Part shown: positions 31,461 through 40,698 of the stretch, in pieces
Position numbering within the stretch: the stretch's first letter is position 1
Layout: the number at the start of each line of letters is the position of its first letter
Origin: Sphingosinicellaceae bacterium
GTDB taxonomy: Bacteria; Pseudomonadota; Alphaproteobacteria; Sphingomonadales; Sphingomonadaceae
Assembly (NCBI GenBank): GCA_019285715.1
Contig: CP079108.1
Coordinates: 2,805,001-2,869,000, forward strand
Direction: 5' to 3'
Length of the DNA: 64,000 bases
Translations under genes and position numbers: made by a program
Notes under the pieces: model-generated
What the model saw: only the letters and a program-made list of their open reading frames with translations
Databases searched by the model: none
What the model was told of the DNA's origin: nothing

Positions 31461-32528
31461 ATGGCGGTGTTCAAGACCCCGGGCGTGTTCGTCGAGGAAA
31501 TCCCCTTGCGCGTGCGTGCCATCGTCGGCGTGCCGACCGCCGTCGCGGGCTTCGTCGGGACGGTCGGCGAGGGCGCTTCGCCGGCACCGGCATCGGTCAC
31601 CGCGACGGCCGAGTTCACCCGCCTCTATGCGGGAGCCGCCCCAGCGCTTGCCGATGCGGTCGCCGCATTCTTCGGCAACGGCGGCGCGCGGGTCCATATC
31701 TCGGGGGCCGCGACACCCGACGCCACCGGGGTCGCCGCCGCGCTGGCCGCACTCCCCGAGGTCGATGTCGTCGCCGCCCCGGGGATGACCGACACGGGCA
31801 TCGCCGCCGCACTGATCGCGCATGTCGAGGAGCCGGGGTGCTATCGGTTTGCGCTGGTCGATCCGCCGCCGGGCCTCGATGTCGCGGGCGTTACCGCCTT
31901 CCGCACCGGCCTCGAGTGCGCCCGCGCCGCGCTCTACTGGCCGTGGGTCGTGACCCCCGCCGGACCGGTCGCACCGTCCGGGTTCATCGCTGGGATCTAC
32001 GCCCGCACTGACATCGAGCGCGGCGTCTGGAAGGCCCCGGCGAACGAGATTGTCCGCGGCGCCACCGGCTTCGAGCACGCGGTCGACACAGCGGGGCAGG
32101 ACCTGCTTGGCCCGCTCGGGATCAACTGCCTGCGCGCCTTCCCGGACCGGGGCTTGCGCGTCTGGGGTGCACGCACCCTGTCGAGCGATCCCGACTGGAA
32201 ATACATCAACGTCCGTCGCCAGCTCGACTGGCTCCAGCACTCGCTCGACGCCGGGCTGCAATGGGCGGTGTTCGAGCCGAATGGCGAGCGGCTGTGGGAG
32301 GACGTGCGGGACGCGATCCGGAAATTCCTCATGCAGCATTGGCACGACGGCGCGCTGCTCGGGAACAAGCCCGAGCGGGCGTTCTTCGTCCTCTGCGACC
32401 GCACGACGATGACGCAGGACGACATCGACAACGGACGATTGATCGTCGAGATCGGCGTCGCACCGCTGCGACCGGCGGAGTTCGTGGTGTTCCGCATCGG
32501 GTTGTGGACGGCCGACCGCAAGAGTTGA
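31461..32528 (+). CDS. Phage-like contractile tail sheath protein, orphan
   Basis: A 355-residue protein from ATG 31461. The opening FKTPGVFVEEIP with AGFVGTVGEG matches tail-sheath N-termini of contractile phages, R-type pyocins and extracellular contractile injection systems. The C-terminal third (INCLRAFPDRGLRVWGARTL, then KYINVRRQLDWLQHSL, VFEPNGERLWEDVRDAIRKF, and LIVEIGVAPLRPAEFVVFRI) is the conserved sheath C-terminal domain. Its short length fits injection-system sheaths better than long phage ones. No tube, baseplate, spike, ATPase or cap gene lies near it: the neighbours are a PEP-CTERM gene and an HI0933-type flavoprotein. Either a remnant or a repurposed sheath. Confidence 0.85.
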   Translation: MAVFKTPGVFVEEIPLRVRAIVGVPTAVAGFVGTVGEGASPAPASVTATAEFTRLYAGAAPALADAVAAFFGNGGARVHISGAATPDATGVAAALAALPEVDVVAAPGMTDTGIAAALIAHVEEPGCYRFALVDPPPGLDVAGVTAFRTGLECARAALYWPWVVTPAGPVAPSGFIAGIYARTDIERGVWKAPANEIVRGATGFEHAVDTAGQDLLGPLGINCLRAFPDRGLRVWGARTLSSDPDWKYINVRRQLDWLQHSLDAGLQWAVFEPNGERLWEDVRDAIRKFLMQHWHDGALLGNKPERAFFVLCDRTTMTQDDIDNGRLIVEIGVAPLRPAEFVVFRIGLWTADRKS

Positions 32529-32580
32529 CCCGGGCCGCGCAACTTGCGGCGGCCCCTCCCCCCTGCGATGACCCGCCGCG

Positions 32581-33756
32581 ATGACGGCCCCCACCTCCTT
32601 CGACGCGATTATCCTCGGTGCCGGGGGCGCGGGCCTGATGTGCGCGGCGACCGCGAGCCAGCGCGGCAAGCGCGTCCTCGTCGTCGACCACGCCGACGAG
32701 CCGGGCAAGAAGATCCTGATCTCGGGCGGCGGGCGCTGCAACTTCACCAACACCGGCACCGCGCCCGACCGCTATTTGTCCGCCAACCCGCACTTCGCCA
32801 AGTCGGCACTCGCGGGCTACACCGCGGCGGACTTCGTCGAGCTGGTCGACCGCCACGGCATCGCCTGGCACGAGAAGACGCTCGGCCAATTGTTCTGCGA
32901 CGGGTCCGCCCGCCAGATCGTCCGCATGCTGCTCGACGAGTGCGACGGCGTCGAGGTCGCGCTGGGGCATGGCATCGGCGACGTAAGCCATGCCGACGGG
33001 CAGTTTCACGTAAGCTACGGCGACCGCGGGGCGACTGCCCCGGCGCTGGTCGTCGCCACCGGCGGGCCGTCGATCCCCAAGCTCGGCGCGACGGGGTTCG
33101 CCTATGACCTGGCGCGCAAGTTCGGCCTCAAGATCGTCGAGCCGCGCCCGGCGCTGGTCCCGCTGACATTGGGTCAGGACGAGACTCTGTTCCGCTCGCT
33201 GTCGGGCGTCGCGACGCCGGTGATCGCCCGCGCCGGCAAGGCCTCGTTCCGCGAGGCGGCGCTGTTCACCCACCGCGGCCTGTCCGGCCCGGCGATCCTG
33301 CAGGTGTCGAGCTACTGGCGCCACGGCGAGCCCGTCGGCATCGACTTCCTGCCCGACGCCGCCGCAGGCTGGGCGCTGGCCGCCAAGCGCGACCGGCCGC
33401 GCTCGGCGCTGCGCGCGGTGCTCGGCGCGCACCTCCCCGACCGCCTCGCCGAGACACTCGCTGCCCGCCTCGACCTGCCCGGCGATGTCGGCAACCTCGC
33501 CGACCGCCGCCTCGCCGAGGCCGAGCGCGCGCTGTCCGACTGGCGCTTCACCCCCAACGGCAGCGAAGGCTTCGCCAAGGCCGAAGTCACCGCCGGCGGC
33601 ATCGCCACCACCGGGCTGAGCTCCCGGACCATGGAAGCGCGCCAGGTCGCCGGCCTGTACGCGATCGGCGAAGCGGTCGACGTGACGGGCTGGCTGGGGG
33701 GCTATAACTTCCAGTGGGCGTGGGCGAGCGGGGTCGCGGCGGGGAACGCGGTCTGA
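32581..33756 (+). CDS. HI0933/YhiN family FAD-dependent flavoprotein
   Basis: A 391-residue protein of the BaiN/HI0933 family. FAD-binding GAGGAGLMCAATA is at the N-terminus, and the family block KKILISGGGRCNFTN follows at about 42-56. ATGGPSIPKLGATG and the C-terminal GEAVDVTGWLGGYNFQWAW are also family-typical. Members are described as NAD(P)/FAD-dependent oxidoreductases of uncertain role. The start ATG 32581 lies 52 bp after the sheath gene on the same strand, so joint transcription is possible but there is no functional link. Confidence 0.92.
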   Translation: MTAPTSFDAIILGAGGAGLMCAATASQRGKRVLVVDHADEPGKKILISGGGRCNFTNTGTAPDRYLSANPHFAKSALAGYTAADFVELVDRHGIAWHEKTLGQLFCDGSARQIVRMLLDECDGVEVALGHGIGDVSHADGQFHVSYGDRGATAPALVVATGGPSIPKLGATGFAYDLARKFGLKIVEPRPALVPLTLGQDETLFRSLSGVATPVIARAGKASFREAALFTHRGLSGPAILQVSSYWRHGEPVGIDFLPDAAAGWALAAKRDRPRSALRAVLGAHLPDRLAETLAARLDLPGDVGNLADRRLAEAERALSDWRFTPNGSEGFAKAEVTAGGIATTGLSSRTMEARQVAGLYAIGEAVDVTGWLGGYNFQWAWASGVAAGNAV

Positions 33757-33940
33757 GGGGTGTCCAAAAGGCGTCGCGACGACAAAAGTGTCGGCCAGCT
33801 TTACAATCGGTAAATCGGACCTGCCGGCGATCTTGGACAAGCCATTGAAACAGCTATCTGTAACGATCCCGTAATGTTTGGCACGAGGCTTGCATATTGT
33901 CTTCCGAGATCGAGATGCATCGATCGGGGGAGAGAATTTC

Positions 33941-34534
33941 GTGAAGATTTCGTACACAGCCATGGCTGTTGCCGCCGCTCTGCTTGCCGGTACCGCAGCA
34001 CAGTCGACCACGCTAACGTTCGACGGCCTGAACACAGTTTATGGCGACACCTATCCCCTCGGCGCGAACATGACGGGTAACAGTCAGTTCCTCGCATACA
34101 CCGAAGCGGGCTACGTGTTGACGGTCCAGACCACGAACGATCCGAACGCGGAACTCGGTGCTCATATCGGTGATGGCGGTGGTTCTGACAACTTCAGCTG
34201 GCACGACGACGGCGACAATCTGCCGGGTGCCTATATCACCCTGACCAAGGTCGGCGGCGGCGCTTTCAGCCTGATCTCCTTCGACTTCGGAAGCCAATAC
34301 GGCCTGACCCTGAATTCGACGTACCTCGGCACCGGTTCCAGCTACCTTGCCAACTTGACCAACGTGACCTCGGTCAGCTTCTTCAGCAGCGGCTATTCCA
34401 ACAATCAGCTCGACAATATCGTGCTGGCGGGCGGCGTTCCCGAGCCCGAGACCTGGGCGATGATGCTCGTCGGCTTCGGCATGGCCGGCGTCGCCGTCCG
34501 TCGCCGCCAGAAGGTCGCCGTCAGCTTCGGCTGA
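33941..34534 (+). CDS. PEPxxWA-CTERM sorting domain protein, secreted
   Basis: Predicted 197 residues. The GTG at 33941 follows GGGGGAGA and opens a signal peptide ([21 protein letters not shown]). The mature part starts [14 protein letters not shown] and shows a beta-rich domain with FDFGSQYG and [12 protein letters not shown], then [18 protein letters not shown] and RRRQK. The layout is close to that of the PEP-CTERM protein at 30551 (an FD..N segment just before the sorting tail). A classical terminator follows. About 180 bp of AT-richer DNA lies upstream and probably carries the promoter. Confidence 0.83.
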   Translation: MKISYTAMAVAAALLAGTAAQSTTLTFDGLNTVYGDTYPLGANMTGNSQFLAYTEAGYVLTVQTTNDPNAELGAHIGDGGGSDNFSWHDDGDNLPGAYITLTKVGGGAFSLISFDFGSQYGLTLNSTYLGTGSSYLANLTNVTSVSFFSSGYSNNQLDNIVLAGGVPEPETWAMMLVGFGMAGVAVRRRQKVAVSFG

Positions 34535-34558
34535 TCGCCTTCGCAGCGTCGCAAGAAC

Positions 34559-34590
34559 ACGCCGCCGGTCGCAAGATCGGCGGCGTTTTC
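34559..34590 (+). terminator. Rho-independent terminator after the PEP-CTERM gene
   Basis: ACGCCGCCG (34559-34567) pairs with CGGCGGCGT (34578-34586) around a 10-nt loop and is followed by TTT (34587-34589), 24 bp after the stop codon. Confidence 0.8.
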
Positions 34591-34691
34591 GTGTCTACAG
34601 ACACAGGATCGCGAATCCTCTCCTGACCATTCCGATACTTGACGCACCCCCTCCCCCCACGTCATCCGTTCCCGCGAACGGAGCGTGTAGC

Positions 34692-36836
34692 ATGTCGATC
34701 CCATCCCTCGCCGACTGGCAGGCCCTCGCCGAGCGCGAAGCCAAGGGCCCACTGACCGAGTGGACGACGCCCGAGGGCATCGCGGTCAAGCCGCTGTATA
34801 CCGCTGAAGACACCGCCGAGCTCGACCCCGGCCTGCCCGGCATCGCGCCGTTCACCCGCGGCGTCCGCGCCACGATGTACACCGGCAAGCCGTGGACGAT
34901 CCGGCAGTATGCGGGCTTCTCGACCGCGCAGGCGTCGAACGCCTTCTACCGCCGCAACCTCGCCGCCGGGCAAAAGGGCCTGTCGGTGGCCTTCGACCTC
35001 GCCACCCACCGCGGCTACGACTCAGACCACCCGCGCGTCACCGGTGACGTCGGCAAGGCGGGCGTCGCGATCGACTCGGTCGAGGACATGAAGATCCTGT
35101 TCGACGGCATCCCGCTCGACAAGATGAGCGTGTCGATGACGATGAACGGCGCGGTGATCCCGATCCTGGCGTTCTTCATCGTTGCCGGCGAGGAGCAGGG
35201 CGTCGAGCGCAAGCTGCTCGATGGCACCATCCAGAACGACGTGCTCAAGGAGTTCATGGTCCGGAACACGTACGTCTATCCGCCCGCCCCGAGCATGCGG
35301 ATCGTCGCCGACATCATCGGCTACACGATGCGCGAGATGCCGAAGTTCAACTCGATCTCGATCAGTGGCTACCACATGCAGGAAGCCGGCGCGACGCAGG
35401 TCCAGGAGCTCGCGTTCACCATCGCCGACGGCATGGACTATGTCCGCGTCGCGCAGGCACAGGGCCTCGACATCGACGCGTTCGCAGGGCGCCTGTCGTT
35501 CTTCTTCGCGATTGGCATGAACTTCTTCATGGAGGTGGCGAAGCTCCGTGCCGCCCGCCTGTTGTGGCACCGCGCGATGACGCAGCTCGGCGCAAAGTCG
35601 GAGCGCTCCAAGATGCTGCGCACCCACTGCCAGACCTCGGGCGTGTCGCTGACCGAGCAGGACCCGTATAACAACGTCGTCCGCACCACCGTCGAGGCGC
35701 TGGCCGCGGTCCTCGGCGGCACCCAGTCGCTGCACACCAACGCTCTCGACGAGGCGATTGCGCTGCCGTCCGAGTTCTCGGCACGCATCGCCCGCAACAC
35801 GCAGCTGATCATCGCCGAGGAAACCGGCGTCACCAACGTCGTGGATCCCCTAGGCGGCAGCTATTACATCGAGAGCCTGACCAGCGAGCTCGCCGAGACC
35901 GCCTGGGCGCTGATTCAGCGCTGCGAGGCCGAGGGCGGCATGACCCGCGCCATCGCCAGCGGCTGGCCCAAGCAGATGATCGAGGAGGCCGCCGCCGCCA
36001 GCCAGTCGCGCGTCGACCGCGCCGAGACGGTCATCGTTGGCGTCAACAAGTACCGCCTCGCCGAGGAAGCGATCATCGAGACACTGATGGTCGACAACGT
36101 CCAGGTCCGCGAAGACCAGGTTGCGCGGCTCGAGGATTTGCGCGCCACCCGCGACACCGCAGCTTGCACCGCCGCGCTCGACGCCCTGCGCGAGGGCGCG
36201 CGCGGCAACGCCAACCTGCTCGAACTGGCGGTCGTCGCCGCCCGCGCGCGCGCCACGCTCGGCGAGATCAGCCTCGCGATGGAGGACGTGTTCGGCCGCT
36301 ACGGCACCACGCCGATCCCGGTGAAGGGCATCTACGGCGAGGCCTACAAGGGCGATCCGCGCTGGGAGCAGGTCCAGGGCGGCATCATGGCAGTCGAGCA
36401 GCGGCTCGGCCACAAGCCCAAGATACTGATCGCCAAGATGGGCCAGGATGGCCACGATCGCGGTGCCAACGTCGTCGCCTCGGGGTTCGCCGACCTCGGT
36501 TTCGACGTCGTCTCCGGCCCGCTGTTCCAGACCCCCGACGAGACGCTGGCGATGGCCCTCAAGGCCAGCGTCGACGCGATCGGCTGCTCGTCGCTGGCGG
36601 CGGGCCACCGCACCCTGATCCCCGAGCTGATCAAGCGCCTCCGCGCCGCCGGTCGCAGCGACATCAAGGTGTTCGCGGGCGGCGTCATCCCCGCGGGCGA
36701 CTACGAGTTCCTGCGCGAGGCCGGCGTCTCGGGGATCTATGGGCCGGGGTCGAACATCGTCGAGTGCGCGGCGGACGTGCTCAGAATGCTGGGGCACAAC
36801 ATGCCGCCCGAGGGTCTGGCGGAAGCGGCGGAGTGA
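34692..36836 (+). CDS. scpA: Methylmalonyl-CoA mutase, large subunit
   Basis: B12-dependent isomerisation of (R)-methylmalonyl-CoA to succinyl-CoA, feeding propionyl-CoA carbon into the TCA cycle. 714 residues: an N-terminal TIM barrel ([50 protein letters not shown]) and a C-terminal cobalamin-binding domain with [16 protein letters not shown], where H588 is the axial cobalt ligand. This is the full-length catalytic subunit of the homodimer-type (ScpA/Sbm-like) or the alpha subunit. The gene stands alone; no epimerase, chaperone or propionyl-CoA carboxylase gene lies near it. GGAG lies just before the ATG at 34692. Confidence 0.96.
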   Translation: MSIPSLADWQALAEREAKGPLTEWTTPEGIAVKPLYTAEDTAELDPGLPGIAPFTRGVRATMYTGKPWTIRQYAGFSTAQASNAFYRRNLAAGQKGLSVAFDLATHRGYDSDHPRVTGDVGKAGVAIDSVEDMKILFDGIPLDKMSVSMTMNGAVIPILAFFIVAGEEQGVERKLLDGTIQNDVLKEFMVRNTYVYPPAPSMRIVADIIGYTMREMPKFNSISISGYHMQEAGATQVQELAFTIADGMDYVRVAQAQGLDIDAFAGRLSFFFAIGMNFFMEVAKLRAARLLWHRAMTQLGAKSERSKMLRTHCQTSGVSLTEQDPYNNVVRTTVEALAAVLGGTQSLHTNALDEAIALPSEFSARIARNTQLIIAEETGVTNVVDPLGGSYYIESLTSELAETAWALIQRCEAEGGMTRAIASGWPKQMIEEAAAASQSRVDRAETVIVGVNKYRLAEEAIIETLMVDNVQVREDQVARLEDLRATRDTAACTAALDALREGARGNANLLELAVVAARARATLGEISLAMEDVFGRYGTTPIPVKGIYGEAYKGDPRWEQVQGGIMAVEQRLGHKPKILIAKMGQDGHDRGANVVASGFADLGFDVVSGPLFQTPDETLAMALKASVDAIGCSSLAAGHRTLIPELIKRLRAAGRSDIKVFAGGVIPAGDYEFLREAGVSGIYGPGSNIVECAADVLRMLGHNMPPEGLAEAAE

Positions 36837-36846
36837 TCTCTCACGT

Positions 36847-36918
36847 CGTCATCCCGGCGAACGCCGGGACCCATCTCCCGAACTCAGGTAATGGGTCCCG
36901 GCGTTCGCCGGGATGACG
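36847..36918. repeat. REP-like palindrome, family A copy 1 (perfect 28-bp arms)
   Basis: The 28-base left arm (36847-36874), beginning CGTCATCCCGGCGAACGCC, is an exact reverse complement of the right arm (36891-36918); the loop is 16 bases. It lies between the mutase and the GIY-YIG gene. Confidence 0.9.
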
Positions 36919-36934
36919 GGCGGGAAATGACGAG

Positions 36935-37240
36935 ATGAACGACGGCGGCCATGTCTACATCCTGGCGAACCGCAAGCAGGGTGCGCTCTACACCGGCGTA
37001 ACCTCCGACCTGGCTCTCCGGATCGGCCAACACCGCAGCGACCACTTCAAGGGCTTCACGTCCGAGTACAACATCAAGCGGCTCATGTGGTCCCAACATT
37101 TCGAGACGATCGAGCCTGCGATCCGTCGTGAGAAGCAGATCAAGGAATGGCGGCGGGCGTGGAAAATCGAACTCATCGAGGCGGACAATCCCGACTGGGA
37201 TGACCTCGCGGTCAAGTTGTTCAACTTTCCGCCGCTTTGA
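36935..37240 (+). CDS. GIY-YIG nuclease family protein, small stand-alone
   Basis: A 101-residue single-domain protein. HVYILANRKQGALYTGVTSD carries the YIL...YTG version of the GIY-YIG motif. Arg in DLALRIGQHR is at the catalytic-Arg position, and a REKQIKEWRRAWK segment follows with the expected Glu/Lys helix. Such stand-alone proteins (UPF0213/YhbQ-like) are common in alphaproteobacteria and have no settled role. This copy is immediately bracketed by two near-perfect palindromes (ending 16 bp before the start and beginning 21 bp after the stop), which suggests a mobile or repeat-associated unit. Confidence 0.88.
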   Translation: MNDGGHVYILANRKQGALYTGVTSDLALRIGQHRSDHFKGFTSEYNIKRLMWSQHFETIEPAIRREKQIKEWRRAWKIELIEADNPDWDDLAVKLFNFPPL

Positions 37241-37261
37241 ACCGCCATCTCTCTACGCGCG

Positions 37262-37333
37262 CGTCATCCCGGCGCACGCCGGGACCCATCTCCCACATTC
37301 ACGAGACGGGTCCCGGCGTGCGCCGGGATGACG
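37262..37333. repeat. REP-like palindrome, family A copy 2 (perfect 26-bp arms)
   Basis: The left arm (37262-37287, beginning CGTCATCCCGGCGCACGCC) exactly matches the reverse complement of the right arm (37308-37333), with a 20-base loop. Compared with copy 1, one internal base pair differs on both arms, so the difference preserves pairing. Confidence 0.9.
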
Positions 37334-37392
37334 GCAAGGGAGAGCGATCAACCCAGTTTCCATCCCGCCGAACCCTGTATTAGGATCACCCG

Positions 37393-38571
37393 ATGTTCCT
37401 CAACTTCCTCGACGAGCTCCGCGCCGCCAAGATCCCGGCGTCGACCAAGGAGCACCTGACCCTGCTCGCGGCGCTGCAGGCCGACGTCATCGAGCACAAC
37501 ATCACCGAATTTTACTATCTCGCGCGTGCCACCTACGTGAAGGACGAGGGCCTTCTCGACCGCTTCGACCAGGTTTTTGCCAAGGTCTTCAAGGGGCTGG
37601 AGCCGACGATCGAGACCGGCACCGCCGAGATCCCCGAGGAATGGCTGCGCAAGATCGCCGAGCTGAACCTCAGCCCTGAGGAGATGGCCGAGCTGCAGAA
37701 GCTCGGCTGGGACAAGCTGATGGAGACGCTCGCCCAGCGCCTCGCCGAGCAGAAGGAGCGCCACCAAGGCGGCAACAAGTGGATCGGCACCGGCGGCAAA
37801 TCACCCTTCGGCGCTTACGGCTCCAACCCCGAGGGCATCCGCATCGGGCAGGCCGAGGGCCGCAAGGGCTCGGCGGTCAAGGTCTGGGACAAGCGCGAGT
37901 TCAAGAACCTCGACAGTTCGGTCGAACTCGGCACCCGCAACATCAAGGTCGCGCTGCGCCGCCTGCGCAAGTTCGCCCGCGACGGCGCGGCGGACGAGCT
38001 CGACCTCGACTCCACCGTCAACGGCACCGCCAAGAAGGGCTATCTCGACATCGTGATGCGTCCCGAGCGGCACAACGCGGTCAAATTGCTGCTGATGCTC
38101 GATGTCGGTGGCTCGATGGACCCCCATGTAAAGGTCTGCGAGGAACTGTTCTCCGCCGCCCGGACCGAATTCAAGCACCTCGAATTCTTCTACTTCCACA
38201 ACTGCCCGTACGAGGCATTGTGGCAGGACAACAAGCGCCGCTGGTCGGAGCGCACTCCGGTCATGGACCTGCTCCACAAGTTTCCGCACGACTATAAACT
38301 GGTCTTCGTCGGCGACGCCTCGATGAGCCCGTACGAGATCAATTACCCCGGCGGCTCGGTCGAGCACTGGAACGAGGAGGCCGGCGACGTCTGGATGCGC
38401 CGCATGCTCGACGTCTATCACGCCGCCGCCTGGCTCAACCCCATCCCCGAGAAAAGCTGGGCGCACAGCCAGTCGATCCAGATGATGAAGACCGTCATGG
38501 AGGACCGCATGTACCCGCTGTCGCTCGAGGGACTGGACCGGGCGATGAAGGGGCTGACCAGGGCGCATTGA
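37393..38571 (+). CDS. VWA domain-containing protein (CoxE-like)
   Basis: A 392-residue soluble protein. The N-terminal half is helical and charged (FLNFLDELRAAKIPASTKEH at the start). The C-terminal half is a von Willebrand A domain with the MIDAS motif LLMLDVGGSMD. GGSM departs slightly from the classical DxSxS (a Gly in place of the first Ser), which may weaken metal binding. LVFVGDASMSPYEI follows later. Such proteins usually pair with a MoxR AAA+ ATPase in metal-cofactor insertion or complex assembly; none is adjacent here. It is followed on the same strand by an amidohydrolase with its own promoter. Confidence 0.85.
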   Translation: MFLNFLDELRAAKIPASTKEHLTLLAALQADVIEHNITEFYYLARATYVKDEGLLDRFDQVFAKVFKGLEPTIETGTAEIPEEWLRKIAELNLSPEEMAELQKLGWDKLMETLAQRLAEQKERHQGGNKWIGTGGKSPFGAYGSNPEGIRIGQAEGRKGSAVKVWDKREFKNLDSSVELGTRNIKVALRRLRKFARDGAADELDLDSTVNGTAKKGYLDIVMRPERHNAVKLLLMLDVGGSMDPHVKVCEELFSAARTEFKHLEFFYFHNCPYEALWQDNKRRWSERTPVMDLLHKFPHDYKLVFVGDASMSPYEINYPGGSVEHWNEEAGDVWMRRMLDVYHAAAWLNPIPEKSWAHSQSIQMMKTVMEDRMYPLSLEGLDRAMKGLTRAH

Positions 38572-38610
38572 TGGCCCGGCGGACACCGGTCTGGTTGCCG
38601 CGACAAACGA

Positions 38611-38638
38611 TTGACGCTCCCCTTGCCTAAATTATGCT
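38611..38638 (+). promoter_or_regulatory. Sigma-70-type promoter of the amidohydrolase gene
   Basis: TTGACG (38611-38616) and TATGCT (38633-38638) are separated by 16 bases. The start codon lies 29 bp downstream, with GGGGAG between. Confidence 0.55.
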
Positions 38639-38666
38639 ACACCCAACAAAATTGGGGAGTACGCGC

Positions 38667-40394
38667 ATGACGACCTATGACCTCGTGATCCGTGGCGGCG
38701 ATATCCATGACGGGCTCGGCGGCCCGGGGGTTGTCGGCGACCTCGCCATCGACGGTGGGAGGATCGTCGCGGTCGGCGCGGTCGACGGGTCCGGGCGCGA
38801 GGAGATCGACGCGACCGGCAAGCTCGTCACCCCGGGTTTCGTCGATATCCACACGCACTACGACGGACAGGCGACGTGGGAGCACCGGATGATGCCGTCG
38901 TCGGGACACGGCGTGACCTCCGTCGTCATGGGCAATTGCGGAGTCGGGTTCGCGCCATGCCGGCCGCACCAGCACGACCTGCTCGTCGAGTTGATGGAGG
39001 GCGTCGAGGACATTCCCGAGGTGGTGATGACCGAGGGCCTGCCGTGGAACTGGGAAACCTTCCCGCAGTATCTCGACGCGCTCGACCAGCGCCGCCTCGA
39101 CATCGACATCGCGGCGCAGCTGCCGCACTCGGCGCTCAGGGTCTATGTCATGGGTGAGCGCGGGGCGCGGCGCGAGGCACCCACCGACGCCGACCTCAAG
39201 CAGATGCGCGACCTGACCGCGGAGGCGATTCGCGCCGGGGCGTTCGGGGTGACGACCTCGCGCAACCTGCTCCACCGCACCAAGGCCGGCGCGCTGGCAC
39301 CGAGCCTCCATTCGGAGGAGGACGAGCTGCTGGCGCTGGCGGGCGGGCTCAAGGATGCGGGCGCGGGCGTCTACCAGCTGATCGCCAACCTCGACGGCGA
39401 CGCGGTCGACGAGTTCGGGCTGATGCGCCGGATCGCCGAGGCGGCCGAGCGCCCGCTGTCGTTCTCGCTGCTGCAGACGCCGCAGGGCGATCCCGACAAC
39501 TGGCGCAATTACCTGAAGCACCTCGACACCGCGAACGCCGAGGGCGTGACCATCAAGGGTCAGGTCTACCCGCGCCCGGTCGGGCTGCTGTACGGCCTCG
39601 ACCTGTCGTTCCACCCCTTCGCGCTGCACCCGAGCTTCCGCCCGCTGACCAACCTGCCGCTAGCGGAAAAACTCGAGCGACTGCGCGATCCGGAGCTGCG
39701 CGCACAGCTGTTGTCGGAGGCGGCCGAGGACACCAACCCGTTCTCGATGGCGATCGTCAACTCGTTCCGCGCCGCCTACGTCATGGGCGATCCGCCGCAG
39801 TACGAGCCCGACGGCGCGCACCGTATCTGGAAACTGGCGGAGGCCAGGGGCCAGACCGTCGAGGAGTTCGCCTACGACGCGATGCTCGACAACGGCGGTC
39901 GCACGATTTTCTTCCTGCCGGGCGCCAACTACCGCGACGGCAACCTCGATGCGGCGCGCGAGATGTGCGCGCACCCGCACACCGTGCTCGGTCTCGGCGA
40001 CGGCGGCGCGCACTACGGCATGATCTGCGACGCGAGCTTCCCGACCTTCTACCTGCAGAACTTCGTCCGCGACGCGGCAGCGGGCCGGGCGCTCGACCTT
40101 GGCGGGGCGATCCAGGCGTTGACCGACATGCCGTCGCGCGCCGTCGGCATGAACGACCGCGGCCGGCTCAGCGTCGGCTACAAGGCCGACGTCAACGTCA
40201 TCGACCTCGCGGCGCTGACCCTGCACGCGCCGATCGTCGTCCGCGATCTTCCTGCGGGCGGCAAGCGGCTGCACCAGGAGGCGGACGGCTACGCGGTAAC
40301 GATCAAGAGCGGCGAGGTCACCTATCGCGCCGGGGTCCACACCGGGGCACTGCCCGGGCGGCTGGTGCGGGGTGCGCAGCTCGCGCCGGCGTAG
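38667..40394 (+). CDS. Amidohydrolase family protein (N-acyl-D-amino-acid deacylase-like)
   Basis: Metal-dependent hydrolase, 575 residues from ATG 38667 with a GGGGAG site. The metal-binding HxH is in GFVDIHTHYDGQATW (H62, H64), followed by SVVMGNCGVGFAPCRP, which is typical of D-aminoacylase/dihydroorotase-like members. The C-terminal beta-sandwich is shown by GRLSVGYKADVNVIDLAAL. The usual length and the NCGVGFAP block point to the N-acyl-D-amino-acid deacylase group; the true substrate is not known. No signal peptide, so cytoplasmic. Confidence 0.88.
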   Translation: MTTYDLVIRGGDIHDGLGGPGVVGDLAIDGGRIVAVGAVDGSGREEIDATGKLVTPGFVDIHTHYDGQATWEHRMMPSSGHGVTSVVMGNCGVGFAPCRPHQHDLLVELMEGVEDIPEVVMTEGLPWNWETFPQYLDALDQRRLDIDIAAQLPHSALRVYVMGERGARREAPTDADLKQMRDLTAEAIRAGAFGVTTSRNLLHRTKAGALAPSLHSEEDELLALAGGLKDAGAGVYQLIANLDGDAVDEFGLMRRIAEAAERPLSFSLLQTPQGDPDNWRNYLKHLDTANAEGVTIKGQVYPRPVGLLYGLDLSFHPFALHPSFRPLTNLPLAEKLERLRDPELRAQLLSEAAEDTNPFSMAIVNSFRAAYVMGDPPQYEPDGAHRIWKLAEARGQTVEEFAYDAMLDNGGRTIFFLPGANYRDGNLDAAREMCAHPHTVLGLGDGGAHYGMICDASFPTFYLQNFVRDAAAGRALDLGGAIQALTDMPSRAVGMNDRGRLSVGYKADVNVIDLAALTLHAPIVVRDLPAGGKRLHQEADGYAVTIKSGEVTYRAGVHTGALPGRLVRGAQLAPA

Positions 40395-40470
40395 GGGAAT
40401 TCACTGCGCAGCGTCGCGGGGATGACGAAAAGCGCGCCAGGCGGCCGATTTCAAGCAGGCACGGCTGCCC

Positions 40471-40621
40471 CTGTCCCTCCCCCCCTTGAGGGGGAGGGAC
40501 AGGCTGCGTCTTCGCGGCCAGGGAGCGGGTGCGGGAGCCGCGTCCTTCGGAGCATCCCCTCCCCGCCCTCTCCCTGGTCGCCAAGTGGCGACCGGTCCCT
40601 CCCCCTCAAGGGGGGAGGGTA
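40471..40621. repeat. MITE-like palindromic element, family B copy 1
   Basis: About 150 bp between two same-strand genes. Both ends carry the self-complementary CCCTCCCCCTTGAGGGGGAGGG-type block, in inverted orientation to each other (CCCTCC...GGGACAGG at the left, CCGGTCCCTCC...GAGGGTA at the right). The interior also pairs loosely (CAGGGAG with CTCCCTGG). The rest of the gap 40395-40698 shows nothing else. Confidence 0.8.
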
Positions 40622-40698
40622 GAGCAGCCGCGCGAAACTCCGTTTCCGTCCGGGGCCTCCGTGCCCTATTGCCGACCGACGGGGAATTGCGGGGGCGC

